From Duganella guangzhouensis (GTDB lineage: Bacteria > Pseudomonadota > Gammaproteobacteria > Burkholderiales > Burkholderiaceae_D): a stretch of DNA of 64,000 nt. The notes under the pieces are model-generated. The model was given only the letters and a program-made list of their open reading frames with translations, was not told where the DNA came from and did no database searches. Where the stretch lies: contig NZ_WKJK01000004.1 in the NCBI RefSeq assembly GCF_009674535.1, positions 124,001 to 188,000 of the forward strand, read 5' to 3'. The translations under genes were made by a program, and so were the position numbers. Of this stretch, positions 37,826-44,804 are shown piece after piece (position 1 is the first letter of the stretch; every line of letters starts with the position of its first letter).

Positions 37826-38712
37826 GCTGACCTCCTCGACTCGACGGGGTTCAATGCACGAAACAGCGACGGTTCCAACAAATGTAATGGCAGATGGGGC
37901 CTCCAGCCTCGCCGCAAGTCCACTGGCATCAACCCCGACCAAACGGTCTGCCAGAAGGCACGTTGCGCCACGTCCATGTCCTGAAACTCCTGGACGAGGA
38001 TACTGAGTGCGGTAGTGAGTGACTTTCCGGAGAGCTTGTGGATATTCGCCGTTACGAATTGGATTTGCATGTCATCGCATTTTTCGCCCAACGCCCATCC
38101 GAAAGTATTCATCAGCGTGTCTGCTGCGAGCTCCACATACAAATCAGGGGTGATGAGGATCCACTCGGCGCCTCGTGCCATCCAATATGCACGTTCAATC
38201 GACAGCAACTGCTTTGTGCGTTCGTCGATAATTGCATCTTTTGTCTTAACAGCAACGGCAAGTAGTTGCTTCCCTGCGGGCCTATCCAGGGTTACCAAGA
38301 AATCAGTCGTCATCACCCAAAGAGCAGAGCGCCCTTCCCCGCGCACTAGCGGATGGGCTATCGCAAGTTCGTTGGCGATATCGACAGTTCCCGCATAGAG
38401 CTCAGTCGTGCGGCGGCCGGCTTCATACGCGCATAGCTCATGTGAAGACTGGTCTGTGCAGAGCGGAAATTGGTCACGTATATCAATGACGTCGCTGACC
38501 ATTGTGCAGAAGTAGAAAACTATGTGCTCTATTGTGCTTAGCAATTCCACATGACGCCCGCCCCACACTGGGCAGTGGGAAGTCCCCTTGCTTGACGGAT
38601 CACTTCTACTGACCTGATGCCATGGTACGTAGTCACCATAGACGCCTTTACCTCGTCCCAGCCGTTTAAAGCGCTCCAGCAGACCTGGCGTAAATCGTTT
38701 TTGTGTTCGCAT
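37813..38712 (-). CDS. tnsA: TnsA, endonuclease subunit of the Tn7-like transposase
   Basis: Cuts the 5' strands so that the element moves by cut-and-paste. 299 residues (Tn7 TnsA 273), SD GGAG. The start matches Tn7 TnsA closely (RFKRLGRGKGVYGDYVPW). Active site: E62 in STIEHIVFYF, D137 in TTDFLV, K156 in AVAVKTKD; the residue two before the Lys, Gln 130 in Tn7, is Ala here. DERTKQLLSIERAYWMARGA is the conserved following helix. First gene of the operon; it overlaps tnsB by 13 bp. Confidence 0.94.
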   Translation of the reverse strand: MRTQKRFTPGLLERFKRLGRGKGVYGDYVPWHQVSRSDPSSKGTSHCPVWGGRHVELLSTIEHIVFYFCTMVSDVIDIRDQFPLCTDQSSHELCAYEAGRRTTELYAGTVDIANELAIAHPLVRGEGRSALWVMTTDFLVTLDRPAGKQLLAVAVKTKDAIIDERTKQLLSIERAYWMARGAEWILITPDLYVELAADTLMNTFGWALGEKCDDMQIQFVTANIHKLSGKSLTTALSILVQEFQDMDVAQRAFWQTVWSGLMPVDLRRGWRPHLPLHLLEPSLFRALNPVESRRSAWAF

Positions 38713-38906
38713 GTTGGCGCTCCTTCAGCACAACGGCAAAACACATGAGCTTTTGTTGCTCAATGAAGCGGATGCATCTGGTTTGTGGCAGACAGTTGAC
38801 TGACACTTGGATGAGGACATCTGATACATGATTTCTTCCCTTATTTCGATCGAATAGGCGTGCCGGTGCCTTGCTGGTGAGAGCACTAGACAAAAACGAA
38901 CAAAAA

Positions 38907-39006
38907 GGGGATTGACGCGCCAGGAACCGACGCGTAAATTTCTGCTGTGGGCAGAAGTAAGCAATCCCCAAGCGCTGCCGGTCTGCAAACCGGTGGCGCT
39001 TTTTTA
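38907..39006 (+). ncRNA. Candidate structured small RNA ending in a strong terminator
   Basis: GGGGATTG (38907-38914) pairs with CAATCCCC (38962-38969), enclosing two small hairpins (ACGCG...CGCGT and TCTGC...GCAGA). Immediately after comes a terminator: AGCGC-CCGGT / ACCGG-GCGCT (38971-39000) with T6. No coding gene on the plus strand ends here, so the terminator needs another transcript. The layout recalls phage C4-type antisense RNAs next to small repressors, but I cannot assign a family. It lies between tnsA and the small HTH gene. Confidence 0.5.
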
Positions 39007-39017
39007 CTTACAGAGGG

Positions 39018-39230
39018 TCAGTCCATTTTTTTCTCCTCCAAGTGTTCAGCCTCTTGAATCTTGGCCTGTAGCGCCATTGCAATCTCATATGACTTGCCGC
39101 GTACGCATTTACGACGACCGCTCAGCACTGCATAGACCAGAGCCGGGCTAAACCCGTTGTTCACCGCCCAATCAACGATGGTCACACCGGCAAGGCGGAA
39201 GTAATTTTTGGCAGATTGGTCAAGTGTCAT
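39018..39230 (-). CDS. Small helix-turn-helix DNA-binding protein
   Basis: 70 residues: MTLDQSAKNYFRLAGVTIVD, then WAVNNGFSPALVYAVLSGRR and KCVRGKSYEIAMALQ. The helix-turn-helix (residues about 15-60) matches a family of short Cro-like proteins found with mobile elements in Burkholderiales. It is upstream of tnsA on the same strand, with 305 bp between them that contain the candidate small RNA on the other strand. It may regulate the tns operon; this is inference. Confidence 0.75.
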   Translation of the reverse strand: MTLDQSAKNYFRLAGVTIVDWAVNNGFSPALVYAVLSGRRKCVRGKSYEIAMALQAKIQEAEHLEEKKMD

Positions 39231-39332
39231 TGGGGGGCGGTGAAGTGGTCGTGGTGTGGCGCGCCGCAGCCATTTTCGGCACGCCGGTCAAATTTTGATC
39301 CAAACTTTAGACAAACGCAAGAACATTGTTTT

Positions 39333-39381
39333 CTACAATAACTGCAACGCTAAATTAAATTTAGTGTTGCAGTTATTGTAG
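39333..39381. repeat. 49-bp near-perfect palindrome
   Basis: Two 24-bp arms around one central base (39357), starting CTACAATAACTGCAAC and ending GTTGCAGTTATTGTAG, with a single mismatch. It lies 102 bp upstream of the small HTH gene start and just before an istA remnant. GC is low and no T-run follows, so it is not a terminator. It may be an operator, a cruciform or the scar of an inverted-repeat element. Confidence 0.75.
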
Positions 39382-39439
39382 ATCTCAACTTCAGCACCTG
39401 TTAGGAGGCTCCTTTGGCTCGGACTAACCTAGTACGAAG

Positions 39440-39686
39440 GGCGAGGTCTACAGAGCTCTCTTATGTGGAGTGGCGACCATTCAGAGGCTTGGATAAGTAC
39501 TCGGTGCAGCTATCGGGCTGGCACAAGCCGAGACTACATGCCACTAAGCAGCGGCGCAACTTGAAGCAGCTCCATCTGAACCTGAAAGAACTCGGCTACG
39601 AAGGGTCATACAACCGCGCGGTGGCGCTCGCAAGGAAGTGGAAGGCGGGTCAATTGGAATTGGCCAATTCTGCGAGTAAACGAACA
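39440..39686 (+). pseudogene. istA remnant 3 (IS21 family)
   Basis: Translates as DKYSVQLSGWHKPRLHATKQ, then LKELGYEGSYNRAVALARKW and ASKRT, clearly related to remnant 1 (DKYSVQLSGW). It is in the opposite orientation to remnant 1, 22 kb away. Similarity ends after AAACGAACA (39678-39686), then comes GAGTTGCAAATACC, which recalls the IS21 end motif. The open frame continues from 39414 to 39704 but only this part is recognisable. Confidence 0.75.
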
Positions 39687-39943
39687 GAGTTGCAAATACC
39701 ATAACCTAGCTCGCGAGTTGAGCTCAAAGATGACATTCCCGCTGCAAAATGAGTTCATCAGTATTCGTCGTAACATTCTTCATCCATCTATTTCTGCGCT
39801 CCTTATCTGTGGGATACGCATCAAGTGCACACCAACTGGTGCTTGCGCCGCAGTAGACAAGATTTGATCGCGCAACCTTTCTTTTGGGAAATTCGCCCAT
39901 AACTTGTGTTATGCCAATTTTGGCAAATTACTAAGGGCCACTT

Positions 39944-40699
39944 ATGCTTCCAAATGACTTGCAAGGCGTCGATATTAACAACGCAACCGATCTAATTCTG
40001 CAATCAGAGATCAATAAGGTTATGTTGATTGTTGAAAAGGCCACCTCGACGCCCGTTCCTCGTTCAGCGCTAAATGATGAGCACTCTGGGAAATGGAAAA
40101 AGGTCGTTGACTTCGTAGAGACACATAAAAAAAAGATGATATGGGCGGGCATCGCATTTTGTCTCTTGTTGGGAGTCATGATGTTGCTCAAGGACTATCT
40201 ACCGCGATCGACCCTGTTTCCCATGGCTCTGGCCTTAGGAATACTGGCAGAGATATGTGGCGTTACGATCTTACTATCCGAAGTTTTGATCTCCATACCA
40301 ACTTTTTACCAACTCACGAAGGCTCCTTTCGGATTTTTCTTTATACAGCTTCGCGCGTCAACTACCTTCGATTTGCAAATGGTCTCGGATCTCGCGCAGT
40401 GTGATCCAGCTGCGGTTCGCTATGTCGCTAAACATTACCAATATCATCGTATGGGATTAGAAAAGCGGGGAGGAACTCTTTCGGGAAGTATCGATAAACT
40501 CGGTCTGTTTCCAGCATTGGGCGCGGTACTTCTGCTCTGGAACCAGCTGTCGATCTCACCGACGGGGAGTTGGGCGGTTATGCTTGTGCCGATGATCATC
40601 CTCTTCCATTTCATGAATCTATACTCCTTCAGCCTACAACAACGAATGGATCGCGTTATTGCCGGCCTTGAGTTTAGTGTGGCATCGACGAAGGCATAG
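39944..40699 (+). CDS. Membrane protein of unknown function
   Basis: 251 residues. Cytoplasmic N-terminal region of about 60 residues, then hydrophobic segments at about 66-82 (MIWAGIAFCLLLGVMMLL), 90-115 (FPMALALGILAEICGVTILL), 185-203 and 207-225 (GSWAVMLVPMIILFHFMNLY). Between the two pairs lies a soluble stretch (TTFDLQMVSDLAQCDPAAVR, HYQYHRMGLEKRGGTLSGSI). Four transmembrane helices with a cytoplasmic middle domain are likely. Codon use is AT-rich like other cargo. It stands alone between an istA remnant and the convergent pentapeptide gene. No function is recognised. Confidence 0.65.
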   Translation: MLPNDLQGVDINNATDLILQSEINKVMLIVEKATSTPVPRSALNDEHSGKWKKVVDFVETHKKKMIWAGIAFCLLLGVMMLLKDYLPRSTLFPMALALGILAEICGVTILLSEVLISIPTFYQLTKAPFGFFFIQLRASTTFDLQMVSDLAQCDPAAVRYVAKHYQYHRMGLEKRGGTLSGSIDKLGLFPALGAVLLLWNQLSISPTGSWAVMLVPMIILFHFMNLYSFSLQQRMDRVIAGLEFSVASTKA

Positions 40700-40895
40700 A
40701 CCTCATAATTGGAGCGAACAAGAATGACCTGTTGATTTGTACCTAATTTCCATCCACTTCAAGGGCATGATTTGCATTCTGCATTAACGCATGTCTTTGC
40801 GCGAACGGCCGTATCCGAGGCGACACGATGTGCAATCTAAGGGTTAAACGTAACGGGTCAATTTAGGTCGCAATTCAACAGCAACGGTACAGGTC

Positions 40896-42767
40896 TTACT
40901 GCTGAGGTTTGGAATGCTGCAGCGCCCTCGCGTCGCGTACCAGTGCCGTGTCGGCGATTTCAAACGAGCCGTCGGGAAGTGACTTCAGTACGCCGAGTTG
41001 CTGCAACCGTTCCAGAGTGTTGGCGCAGGCAAAATCCTGCTGCGCTTGCGTGCGGTATGACGCTTTGGCAGCCGAGGGGTGCCAAAGTCTGAGGCTGCCG
41101 CGTTCGCACAGGCGCTCACGGCTCAGGGCACCGTGCTCCGGTACGGACTGCAGCAAGGCCGCGACGAACTCTTCGTGCGAGTCGAAGCGCATCAGCGCAT
41201 CGGAGAACAGCAGCGCGGGCTTTGCTGAGATAACCTTGCGTTCAATTGCTTCGCTCATGTAGGAGTAACTCAACTTCCCGGCTGCCAGTACCTGGGCTGC
41301 CGTCAGATCGTGGCTCTCATTCAGGGAAACTCCGACCAGGCTGGCGCCGTCGAATCGGGCATTTTTCAGATACACATAGCGTAAATCCAGATCGGAGACC
41401 GTCGCGCCATCGAGGCGGGCGTTCTCGAACCGGGCATGCTCGATAGGGGCCGGACCGTTCAATGTGACCCCGCGCATGCTTGCATCGTTGAACGTCGCGC
41501 CGCTCAGGTCCGCGCCACTCAGGTCCGCGCCGTCCAGGCGCGCCTTGCTGAAATCGGCATTGCGCAGAAATGCTTTGTTAAGAAGTGCATCGGTGAGGAC
41601 GGCCGATGAAAACTTAGCGCCCTCCAGGTGCGCCCATTGCAGGTCGATGGGCGTAACGGGCGTTTTCGCCCCATCGGCTGCGCGTTCGCCGACCAGGTTC
41701 TGGTGGCTCAGGTCCAGCGACAGTCCCTCGCCTTTATTGGACAGCCAGACCAGATGGAAAATGCAGCTACTGGCCACCAACACGATTCCGACGAGCATGG
41801 GAGCCACGGGTAAGCGCCGCTGCGACGCTAGTAATACCGCAACGTAGCTGCCGTACAGATGGAGCGCGATTACCAACCCGATCAAGGCCGTGGTGGCGCC
41901 ACTGTGGTCGTGCACAAGCGCGCTGACGAAGATGCAGACGATGGTGTGGAACAACAGCCCGGAAGCGGCGAGGAGCGAGCGTGCCGCGCGGTGCGGTGGC
42001 GTCCACCCCCATCGCCGCTCCAGCATGGCGGCGATCGGCGCCGCGAGCAGCAAGGCAAGCGATAGAGGCAAAACGAACGGAATCAGGTATATCACGACGA
42101 CGGCCAGCTCCCACGCCGGGGTTAGCGCGCCGACGAGGGCGAGCGCGGCCAACACTAGGGATAGCGGCCGCGTCGCGAGCTTGCGTCGCAAATCGCGCAA
42201 CGACAGGTCGAGCACCTGGATAAAAAATCCCAGCGCTACAGCGCAGCCGAGCGGTGGCAGCAATGCCAGCAGGTAGGTCAGCACGGGCGCATGAGTGCGG
42301 GCGTAGCTGATGGCAAAGATCGCCAACATCAACGGCAGGGACAGATAGGCACTGGTCACGGTCAGCGCTATCCCCAGGCGGTCGCCGAAACGCTTGGGTA
42401 TCTTCCGGTTCAGCAATAAGAGCGCGCGCACCAGGAGCCATGGGTAAACTCGCTGTTCGAGTGTGGTGGGATCGGCGACCTGCATCAGCAGATGCTTCAG
42501 TTCGATGATATGCAATTGCAGATGCGTGAACGACAGCATCACCAGCGCGGGGCACAGAAAATAGAACAGGCTCAGTTGGATGTTGGCATCGACGATCGGC
42601 AGCCGTACCGTGCCGTTCAGCACCAACTCCCGATCCGATGCACCGATTACTGTGATCGCGGCATAGGAAATCAAGCCGAGGTAAACATACAGCATCTGGC
42701 GCGTGTTTTTCGCGCTTTCGTCGATAGTGGCGAACAGGCATTCATCCGTGAGTCCAGCGGTCGCCAT
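40896..42767 (-). CDS. Multi-pass membrane protein with pentapeptide repeats
   Basis: 623 residues. The N-terminal 340 carry about eight to nine hydrophobic helices (YVYLGLISYAAITVIGAS, LSLFYFLCPALVMLSFTHL, SLVLAALALVGALTPAWELA, LVGIVLVASSCIFHLVWL). Residues about 350-490 are pentapeptide repeats of the A(D/N)LxX type (RNADFSKARLDGADLSGADL, SGATFNDASMRGVTLNG, ARFENARLDGATVSDLDLRY). The C-terminal 110 residues are soluble. GC content is high, unlike neighbouring cargo, so it may come from a different source. Membrane-anchored pentapeptide proteins occur in defence islands, but their role is not settled. Confidence 0.85.
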   Translation of the reverse strand: MATAGLTDECLFATIDESAKNTRQMLYVYLGLISYAAITVIGASDRELVLNGTVRLPIVDANIQLSLFYFLCPALVMLSFTHLQLHIIELKHLLMQVADPTTLEQRVYPWLLVRALLLLNRKIPKRFGDRLGIALTVTSAYLSLPLMLAIFAISYARTHAPVLTYLLALLPPLGCAVALGFFIQVLDLSLRDLRRKLATRPLSLVLAALALVGALTPAWELAVVVIYLIPFVLPLSLALLLAAPIAAMLERRWGWTPPHRAARSLLAASGLLFHTIVCIFVSALVHDHSGATTALIGLVIALHLYGSYVAVLLASQRRLPVAPMLVGIVLVASSCIFHLVWLSNKGEGLSLDLSHQNLVGERAADGAKTPVTPIDLQWAHLEGAKFSSAVLTDALLNKAFLRNADFSKARLDGADLSGADLSGATFNDASMRGVTLNGPAPIEHARFENARLDGATVSDLDLRYVYLKNARFDGASLVGVSLNESHDLTAAQVLAAGKLSYSYMSEAIERKVISAKPALLFSDALMRFDSHEEFVAALLQSVPEHGALSRERLCERGSLRLWHPSAAKASYRTQAQQDFACANTLERLQQLGVLKSLPDGSFEIADTALVRDARALQHSKPQQ

Positions 42768-42869
42768 CGTTCTTCCTTAGTGGCTGCAGGTGAGCAGCAG
42801 GCATCGTAGCACCGAGCGTCCGCGCCAAGAGTAGTGTGTGGCGCCCCCGCAACAGCGGTTGAAGGAGCT

Positions 42870-43117
42870 CTAAAATGTTCTCAAATACACCGCGTTGCCG
42901 CCACCGATACGCAACGTCGCCTCCTGGACCTCGTCGCTGACGGCGGTGGCGATGCTGCGCCGGCTGAAGCTGGCGCCAGTCGTGAGCCGGCCGGCAAACT
43001 CCAGTTCATGCCGGCCGGGGCTAGACGTAGCTCGACGCTGCTGTTACCTTCGTAGCGCCGCAGCGTGCCATCGACTGTGATTTCCAGCAAACGCTCCGAA
43101 AGCTGATTAATGCCCAA
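42870..43117 (-). pseudogene. GC-rich gene remnant with frameshift
   Basis: Reading leftward: ISQ-like start GINQLSERLLEITVDGTLRR, YEGNSSVELRLAPAGMNWSL; after a one-base slip near the GCCGGCTCACGACTGG stretch a second frame gives TTGASFSRRSIATAVSDEVQ and EATLRIGGGNAVYLRTF ending at TAG (42872-42870). Both frames look like one former protein tail. The family is not recognised. It lies just inside the far end of the transposon. Confidence 0.45.
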
Positions 43118-43143
43118 GATTCGTTCTTGCAGCTATGCGATCG

Positions 43144-43264
43144 AATTTACGACTTTATTAAGCAAATCCTGCAAAAATTGCAGCTTGCAGTAGTACTAAT
43201 TTACGACTTTAGCCAGTCCTCGTGCCACGGCAAGATCAATTTTTGCCCCTGACTAATTTACGAC
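43144..43264 (-). repeat. Three spaced TnsB-site-like repeats (far, left-end-like)
   Basis: AATTTACGAC occurs at 43144-43153, 43198-43207 and 43255-43264, each within TAATTTACGACTTTA-like context. These are the reverse complement of the core in the tandem repeats beside glmS. Spacings are 54 and 57 bp, resembling the dispersed TnsB sites of the Tn7 left end. Confidence 0.75.
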
Positions 43265-43265
43265 T

Positions 43266-43271
43266 ATATTC
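43266..43271. repeat. ATATTC, candidate target-site duplication partner
   Basis: Same hexamer, same orientation, as 17103-17108 beside glmS. It overlaps the stop codon of the DJ-1-type gene. If this is the duplication, the element ends at 43265 or 43266, directly at the outermost repeat. Confidence 0.4.
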
Positions 43272-43950
43272 AGAAGGAATACTTGAGCAGCAGCGCTGCG
43301 GCGGCCGACGACGAGGCCGGGTTCTGGCCGGTGATCAGCAAACCGTCGCTGACCACGTACGAGGCCCAGTCTGCACCTTGCGAATACACGCCGCCGTTGG
43401 CTTTCAGTACGTCCTCGACCAGGAACGGCACCACATTGGTCAGTCCGACCGCTTCCTCTTCGGTATTGGTGAAGCCGGTGACTTGCTTGCCCTCGACCAG
43501 CGGCCGGCCAGCCGGCGTCTTGACGTGACGCAGCACACCAGGTGCGTGGCAGACCAACGCCACTGGCTTGTTGGCGGCGAGGAAGGACTCGATCAGCGTG
43601 ATGGAGTTTTTATCTTCAGCCAAATCCCACAGCGGGCCGTGGCCGCCTGGGTAAAACACGGTGTCGAAGTCGGCCTGGTTGATGGCATCCAGGCGCACGG
43701 TGGTGGCCAGTTGCGCGGTGGCTGCGGCGTCGTTTTCGAAGCGGCGCGTCAGGTCGGTCTGGAACGACGGCTCATTGCTTTTCGGATCCAGCGGTGGTTG
43801 ACCGCCCAGTGGCGAGGCCAGCACGACTTCCACGCCGGCATCCTTGAAGGTGTAATACGGCGCTGCCAGCTCTTCCAGCCAGAAGCCGGTTTTGCGGCCG
43901 GTGTTGCCCAATTTGTCGTGCGAGGTCAGAACCATCAAAACTTTTTTCAT
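43270..43950 (-). CDS. DJ-1/PfpI-superfamily protein (Hsp31-like, class I glutamine amidotransferase fold)
   Basis: 226 residues. The nucleophile elbow is ALVCHAPGVL with the catalytic Cys; ahead of it lie FYPGGHGPLWDLAEDKNS and the N-terminal KVLMVLTSHDKLG. This subfamily includes glyoxalase III/deglycase-type stress proteins and is often controlled by NemR-like TetR regulators responding to electrophiles. That fits the TetR gene upstream and the operator between them. It ends LLLKYSF with its stop codon in the presumed target duplication of the transposon, so the last residues may have been changed by the insertion. Confidence 0.9.
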   Translation of the reverse strand: MKKVLMVLTSHDKLGNTGRKTGFWLEELAAPYYTFKDAGVEVVLASPLGGQPPLDPKSNEPSFQTDLTRRFENDAAATAQLATTVRLDAINQADFDTVFYPGGHGPLWDLAEDKNSITLIESFLAANKPVALVCHAPGVLRHVKTPAGRPLVEGKQVTGFTNTEEEAVGLTNVVPFLVEDVLKANGGVYSQGADWASYVVSDGLLITGQNPASSSAAAALLLKYSF

Positions 43951-43986
43951 GATATTTCTCCAAAGGTAAGTACTACATTAATATAT

Positions 43987-44001
43987 TAGACTGGTCGTCT
44001 A
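43987..44001. promoter_or_regulatory. TetR-family operator before the DJ-1-type gene
   Basis: TAGACTGGTCGTCTA: 5-bp perfect arms TAGAC/GTCTA. The same dyad occurs before the tetR gene at 44681-44695, and both resemble the NemR box. It is 37 bp upstream of the DJ-1-type ATG. Confidence 0.7.
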
Positions 44002-44050
44002 GTAAGTGAGTCAAAAAAGCACTTCAACGGAAATGCTTGTCCACCCTTCC

Positions 44051-44659
44051 TTAAACAGCAGAAAGATGCAGAATCTGGCGCGTGGTCCTCATCGCCGTAT
44101 CGAACGGCTCGATGTTGCGCTCTATCTTGACCATCACACTGGTGCCCAGCCATAACTGATACAGGCTTTGCGCGGTGCTGGCGGCGTCGGAATCGATGCT
44201 CAGCGAACCCTCGGCCACGCCGGTTTCTAGCGCTGCCGCCAGGCGGCTGACGATGCCTGACGTGCCGCGCTTGATCGACAGCCGCATGGCTTCCGACAAG
44301 TCCGCCACCTCGGCCGCCATCTTGACCGCCAGGCATTTGCCCTGGCAATCGAAGAACGACTGGGTTTGCTGCCAGACCTCGAAGTAAGCGATCACACGCT
44401 GCGCCATGGTCATGTCTGGTTGCGCCAACGCGGCATCCAGTTCCGCCAGATAGTCATCGAAATAACTGTCGAGCAACGCTTCGCCGAACGCATCCTTTGA
44501 ACCGAAATAATGGTAGAACGATCCCTTGGGCACCCCGGCGCCGCTCAGGATTTCATTCAGCCCGACAGCCGAGAAGCCCTTTCCGGCCATCAGGCGTTGG
44601 CCCGTGGCGAGAATATTCGCTCGTACGTCGCTGGTTTCGGAGGTGTGTGTCGTGTTCAT
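44051..44659 (-). CDS. TetR-family regulator, NemR/AcuR-like
   Basis: 202 residues from ATG 44659. DNA-binding domain in residues about 10-60 (DVRANILATGQRLMAGKGFS, ILSGAGVPKGSFYHYFGSKD). The ligand domain contains CQGKCLAVKMAAEV with two Cys that could be redox or electrophile sensors (FFDCQGKCL). Matching dyads lie upstream of this gene and upstream of the DJ-1-type gene, so it probably represses both. It is divergent from a TonB receptor. Confidence 0.9.
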   Translation of the reverse strand: MNTTHTSETSDVRANILATGQRLMAGKGFSAVGLNEILSGAGVPKGSFYHYFGSKDAFGEALLDSYFDDYLAELDAALAQPDMTMAQRVIAYFEVWQQTQSFFDCQGKCLAVKMAAEVADLSEAMRLSIKRGTSGIVSRLAAALETGVAEGSLSIDSDAASTAQSLYQLWLGTSVMVKIERNIEPFDTAMRTTRQILHLSAV

Positions 44660-44680
44660 GGACTTCAATATAAACGCAAT

Positions 44681-44695
44681 TAGACTAGTCGTCTA
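44681..44695. promoter_or_regulatory. TetR-family operator before the tetR gene
   Basis: TAGACTAGTCGTCTA, same dyad as at 43987-44001 with a different centre. It is 22 bp upstream of the tetR ATG, so autorepression is likely. Confidence 0.7.
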
Positions 44696-44804
44696 GTAAA
44701 ATCGTAAAAATATTTCAGCTGTTGATTTCGCCATCGCGAGCAGCCTAGAGTTCCCTTTTTGAGCGCTGGCGTGTCAGAGGCTGGTAATCATCAACTGGCA
44801 CGAA

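Larger units (their letters stand above)
17109..43266. mobile_element. Tn7-like transposon (about 26 kb) carrying defence-type cargo
   Basis: Support: insertion about 25 bp past glmS; oppositely oriented clusters of TAAAGTCGTAAATT-type repeats at the two ends; a tnsA-tnsB-tnsC-tnsD-tniQ operon inside; a low-GC interior against GC-rich core on both sides. The repeats are packed at the glmS side, as in the Tn7 right end, and spaced about 55 bp apart at the far side, as in the Tn7 left end. tnsA lies nearer the far end and the operon reads toward glmS, the reverse of Tn7. The exact termini are uncertain: no clear 5'-TGT...ACA-3' pair is visible, and the two ends differ in distance from the first repeat. 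Cargo: IS21 pieces, a kinase-receiver pair, EcoRII/Dcm/Vsr, membrane proteins. Confidence 0.85.

Noticed and set aside
38725..38988. Minus-strand open frame upstream of tnsA as a protein gene
   Set aside because: Composition is not protein-like, it lacks an SD, and it lies antisense to the stem-loop structure.
39333..39381. Palindrome as a terminator
   Set aside because: AT-rich stem and no T-run on either side.
17109..43266. CRISPR-associated transposon (CAST)
   Set aside because: Despite two TniQ proteins there is no cas gene, repeat-spacer array or Cas12k/Cascade component in the block.
17081..43272. tRNA-targeted integrative element with a tyrosine recombinase
   Set aside because: No tRNA gene at the boundary and no integrase; the glmS position and tns genes fit Tn7-type insertion.
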